In this document: positions 61,224 to 64,000 of the stretch, piece after piece
Position numbering within the stretch: the stretch's first letter is position 1
Layout of the letters: every line of letters starts with the position of its first letter
The notes under the pieces: generated by a model
Databases searched by the model: none
What the model saw: the letters and a program-made list of their open reading frames with translations, nothing else
Told to the model about the DNA's origin: nothing
Source of the DNA: an uncultured Verrucomicrobiota bacterium
Lineage (GTDB): Bacteria > Verrucomicrobiota > Verrucomicrobiia > Limisphaerales > UBA1412
Direction: 5' to 3'
Length of the DNA: 64,000 nucleotides
Assembly: GCA_944389455.1 (NCBI GenBank)
Contig: CALXMK010000003.1
Location: 1 to 64,000, forward strand
Program-made: the position numbers and the translations under genes

Positions 61224-63704
61224 CTAAGGTGTGTCGTTAATGATGACCCAACCGCGGGGTGCATCTGTATCGAGTTTAAGTTTACCGTTTTTGTCATGTT
61301 CCCATCTGACCTTGAGTATTCCTCCATCGATGGGGAGTATCCCTTCACACCAGTCCAGGGAGGCAACTCCGATATTATTCAGACGGATAATCCGGCGGAT
61401 TTTATCGACAGAAGCTATACCCAGGATATCCCGGTAGAGGATACGAATTTGATGACTGGCAAAGCCGTGATTGCAGCTGGCATAGGCTCCGTCGTTTTCC
61501 CAGAGGGTTCCCGTGCGTTCGGCCATATAGTAGAGATAACCGATAGATTCATCGAGGATTTTATCCGGACTCTCTCCATAGCGGGAAAGGAGTTCCATCC
61601 GGAGGAAGTTGCCGATGAATTGATTAGCGTTATAAATTTCAGGCCAGGCTTTGGTTTCCCGACGTTTGGGCCCAAAGTCGTTGACGAGAATCTGCCAGAG
61701 TTCAGGATGAGTTTCGGGAGTAGCTACATTAAAGAAGAAGGCGAAGTATTGACATACTTCTGTACATTCTCCCGATGGAACAAGTTTTCCGTCCTTGCGC
61801 ACTGCATTGTCGACGAAGAACTTACCATTAAAGGATTGGTCGAGGATCATCGAACGGATCAAATAAGCTTCGGCGGCCAGTTCCGGCATATTGTAGAGTC
61901 TAGCCGCGATGTCAAGAACAGCAGCAAAGTGCATATTAGAGGGATAATTGACATCTTGGACCAGTTGATTGGCTTTTGACCATTCCACAAAGACCCAGCT
62001 GGGAAGTTTTTCCAACAATCCGTCTTCATTGCGGTAACCATCAAGGAAGTTGATAATTCCCAGAACGCGGTCTTTCATTTTATCAGCCATTTCGCGATCA
62101 CCGGTTCTCTGGACATATTCATCCAGTTCACAGATGAGCCACATACACCAATTGGGGATAAAGGAACCGTCATAATGATCTCCAGGATAGCACATGGCGA
62201 CCATGCCGGATGGAATATTCTCAAAGGAATCCGGAAGGAGGTAATTTTCCAGGAAAGATTGCTCGATTAGGCTCTTGCCGGTGAGGTCGTACTCAACACG
62301 GGCAGTGAAGAAGCTGTCGCAGAGCCAGCCGGCCCGTTCCCGAGAGGGGCAATCCATAAAGATATCAATAGCATTTTGACGGAAGGTTTGGCGAGCGGCC
62401 TCAAAAATCTGATTGATTCGCTCATCGCTGCACCGGAATTGGGCTGCCCAGATGGAGTCATTAGCATATTCCCGCAGATAGGGGGAAGTAATGCGGCAGG
62501 TGCCCTTTAGGTTCATAATTTTGAGATACCGTAAGGTGTAGGGTTCAAATGATTCGACCTGGTAGGTACCCGGTTCCAGATTGTATTCTACAATATTAAC
62601 GCAGCCGAGACGCTTGAAATCGACATCGTTGTTGGAGAGGATTTCATCAAAGGTGAAGAAGAGTCGGGTGGGTTCGCTTGCATGGATAGTGGCGCCGATA
62701 AATCCGGTCAGGTTGGTGCCGAAATCAAGGGTGCGGTATTCCAGAGCCCCCATATCCAAAGAGTGAGCTTGAGGATCCCATACAATATCGAAATCTTTGG
62801 AATTCTCATTAGTAATAGTCTGAATTTCCAAGCTGGGGATAACGGTTAGGTCTTTCTCAGGAAAACCGCTGAGTTGGGGACCTATACCGGTAAGAGAACG
62901 GTCTTTCCAATAAGAGGAAGGAGTGTGCCCTGTTTTGAGGTCGCCGGCGGCAACAATTTTGACTGGTGCAGCCTCAGAGAAGTTAGAGTAGGGAACTCTG
63001 CGGGGAAGATATTTTTTCTCACTGACGGGAACACTGGGGGTAAGTTTGCACTTTGCGTTGACTTCCCGTTTCCATGCGTCAGAGAGGGGATCGAGGTTAT
63101 AGACCTCTGTAAAGGGACGCTGAAAACTGTAGCGCTGTACTTTCTGTTCACGGGAATTGATACGGAGACTTTCAAAGGGAGTTCCTTCTCCTCCGGTGGA
63201 GGCGAGAACCTTGCCTTTTTTATCTACGACTTCTGCTTGGATAAAAGAGGGCCTGTTGACCAGATAAAAACTGGCAGCATTGTAGCCGGCGACTTCGATG
63301 GCGAGGAGGTTGTCTCCACGGAGCATTTTGTCGTCCAGACTGATTTCATCGACGCGGTAGTAATCGTGCGGACCACGGGCAGGCCCGTGAGCGATAAATT
63401 CACCATTTAAATAAACACGATATAGAGAATGGCCGGTCAGACGCAGAGTAGCTTTACGGGAAGAGGGCCTTTTGAAGACTACTCGGTAGCCGGCGGTAAT
63501 ATTCATTTCTTTTTCCAATCCCTGAAGCCAGACCGGCTGTGCTGAGACAAAGGGAGAAGGAATGCCGGCTTTATCTTCTGCGGTAAGAGAAGGAGTGGGG
63601 GCCGGAGCGGATTCCGCAGCGGTGCCCATTAGTGCAGAAAGGGCTAAAATAGCCGCGCAGCAGGCGGCCTGAATCGATATAATGGAATGGCACTTTAACC
63701 ACAT
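61224..63704 (-). CDS. Secreted GH78-like alpha-L-rhamnosidase
   Basis: A 826-residue protein with a signal peptide (residues ~12-29, IQAACCAAILALSALMGTAA). N-terminal beta-domains include a sugar-binding module (YRVYLNGEFIAHGPARGPHD). The (alpha/alpha)6 barrel contains IDIFMDCPSRERAGWLCDSF, the shortened form of the GH78 catalytic signature DCPxR(D)ER; its Glu is the candidate general acid. SWVFVEWSKANQLVQDVNYP and the late GTLWENDGAYASCNHGFASH fit the family's second catalytic region. It probably removes rhamnose from pectin or flavonoid glycosides. Confidence 0.82.
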   Translation of the reverse strand: MWLKCHSIISIQAACCAAILALSALMGTAAESAPAPTPSLTAEDKAGIPSPFVSAQPVWLQGLEKEMNITAGYRVVFKRPSSRKATLRLTGHSLYRVYLNGEFIAHGPARGPHDYYRVDEISLDDKMLRGDNLLAIEVAGYNAASFYLVNRPSFIQAEVVDKKGKVLASTGGEGTPFESLRINSREQKVQRYSFQRPFTEVYNLDPLSDAWKREVNAKCKLTPSVPVSEKKYLPRRVPYSNFSEAAPVKIVAAGDLKTGHTPSSYWKDRSLTGIGPQLSGFPEKDLTVIPSLEIQTITNENSKDFDIVWDPQAHSLDMGALEYRTLDFGTNLTGFIGATIHASEPTRLFFTFDEILSNNDVDFKRLGCVNIVEYNLEPGTYQVESFEPYTLRYLKIMNLKGTCRITSPYLREYANDSIWAAQFRCSDERINQIFEAARQTFRQNAIDIFMDCPSRERAGWLCDSFFTARVEYDLTGKSLIEQSFLENYLLPDSFENIPSGMVAMCYPGDHYDGSFIPNWCMWLICELDEYVQRTGDREMADKMKDRVLGIINFLDGYRNEDGLLEKLPSWVFVEWSKANQLVQDVNYPSNMHFAAVLDIAARLYNMPELAAEAYLIRSMILDQSFNGKFFVDNAVRKDGKLVPSGECTEVCQYFAFFFNVATPETHPELWQILVNDFGPKRRETKAWPEIYNANQFIGNFLRMELLSRYGESPDKILDESIGYLYYMAERTGTLWENDGAYASCNHGFASHQIRILYRDILGIASVDKIRRIIRLNNIGVASLDWCEGILPIDGGILKVRWEHDKNGKLKLDTDAPRGWVIINDTP

Positions 63705-63822
63705 GAATAAGATTTTGGACTTATTTTTTAAAAAAATAAATCAAAAAGTGAGCTTCTCCTATTTTTAGAGTCGGAAAGGAGAGAATATTGAGATGGAAAT
63801 GGGCTTTTGATAATAGAAAAGC

Positions 63823-63850
63823 TTGACATAAGTGCGAAGTGTGTTATTCT
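63823..63850 (+). promoter_or_regulatory. Promoter of rpmH
   Basis: A perfect TTGACA (63823-63828), a 16-bp spacer and TATTCT (63845-63850), 76 bp before the rpmH ATG. Confidence 0.8.
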
Positions 63851-63926
63851 GACAGCCCGTCCATTGGGACGGCGCGTGGGATTCAAATAACTTACACGCG
63901 GACCTATAAGAAGTTCAATTTAAAAA

Positions 63927-64000
63927 ATGAAGAGACAGTATCAACCTTCCAAGATCAGACGTGTTCGTCAACACGGCTTCCGCAGCCGCATGGCTACCAA
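63927..64000 (+). CDS. rpmH: 50S ribosomal protein L34 (3' end outside window)
   Basis: The first 24 codons, MKRQYQPSKIRRVRQHGFRS and then RMAT, are the invariant L34 start. The gene runs off the window. In most bacteria rpmH is followed by rnpA, yidC and mnmE near the replication origin, so that cluster may lie just to the right. Confidence 0.97.
   Translation, partial: MKRQYQPSKIRRVRQHGFRSRMAT

Overview
The window looks like a chromosomal segment of a Gram-negative, polysaccharide-degrading bacterium of the Verrucomicrobiota, perhaps a gut or rumen lineage near the Opitutales. This is inference without database access. It rests on an LptD-type outer-membrane assembly protein and LolCDE-type genes (a diderm envelope), many secreted glycosidases, DUF1080 and Tat-type Gfo/Idh/MocA proteins, HU proteins of a style common in that phylum, and secreted proteins ending in FYRL-like C-termini. 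Host DNA is moderately AT-rich. Several host genes have good sigma70 promoters placed almost on top of the start codon.

Layout. 1-5.8 kb: end of a secreted protein, a GH16 glucanase, an overlapping pair of small envelope genes in two frames, a DUF1080 protein, dus, pyrE and a yggS-type PLP protein. 5.9-12.4 kb: two large secreted clan GH-D-like glycosidases and two HU paralogues. 12.6-15.8 kb: a decaying repeat region with remnants of a DUF1703-type AAA/nuclease gene, a duplicated 54-bp terminator and two BspA-type leucine-rich-repeat genes. 16.2-25.2 kb: an inserted block with a type I restriction-modification operon (XRE regulator, hsdM with an in-frame amber codon, hsdS, rhuM-like, Fic, hsdR). 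It is flanked by a perfect 348-bp direct repeat of the 3' end of gcvPB. Its ends are fragments of foreign-looking genes, so it is either a Campbell-type insertion from a Bacillota-like donor or an assembly chimera.

24.9-39.1 kb: glycine cleavage operon gcvT-gcvH-gcvPA-gcvPB, a dipeptide-type ABC ATPase, a Gfo/Idh/MocA oxidoreductase, dapF-dapA-dapB, tRNA-Arg(CCT), a GH43/GH117-like propeller glycosidase, a ModF-like double ATPase and aspS. 39.3-43.8 kb: an exopolysaccharide export set (outer-membrane barrel, Wza-like, Wzc-like tyrosine kinase). 43.9-53.7 kb: clpB, a LysE-family exporter, pssA and psd (phosphatidylethanolamine synthesis), lptD and a propeller/di-haem cytochrome. 53.8-64 kb: rtcB, a small DUF6506-like protein, accD, a secreted TIM-barrel isomerase-like protein, a broken repeat protein, lolD and lolC/E, a GH78-like rhamnosidase and the start of rpmH.

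The most notable items are the repeat-flanked restriction island with its amber-interrupted methylase and its Fic/RhuM pair, the two-frame membrane-protein/lipoprotein pair at 1.9-2.4 kb (arranged like phage spanins but with no phage nearby), and the recurrent near-leaderless promoter layout.
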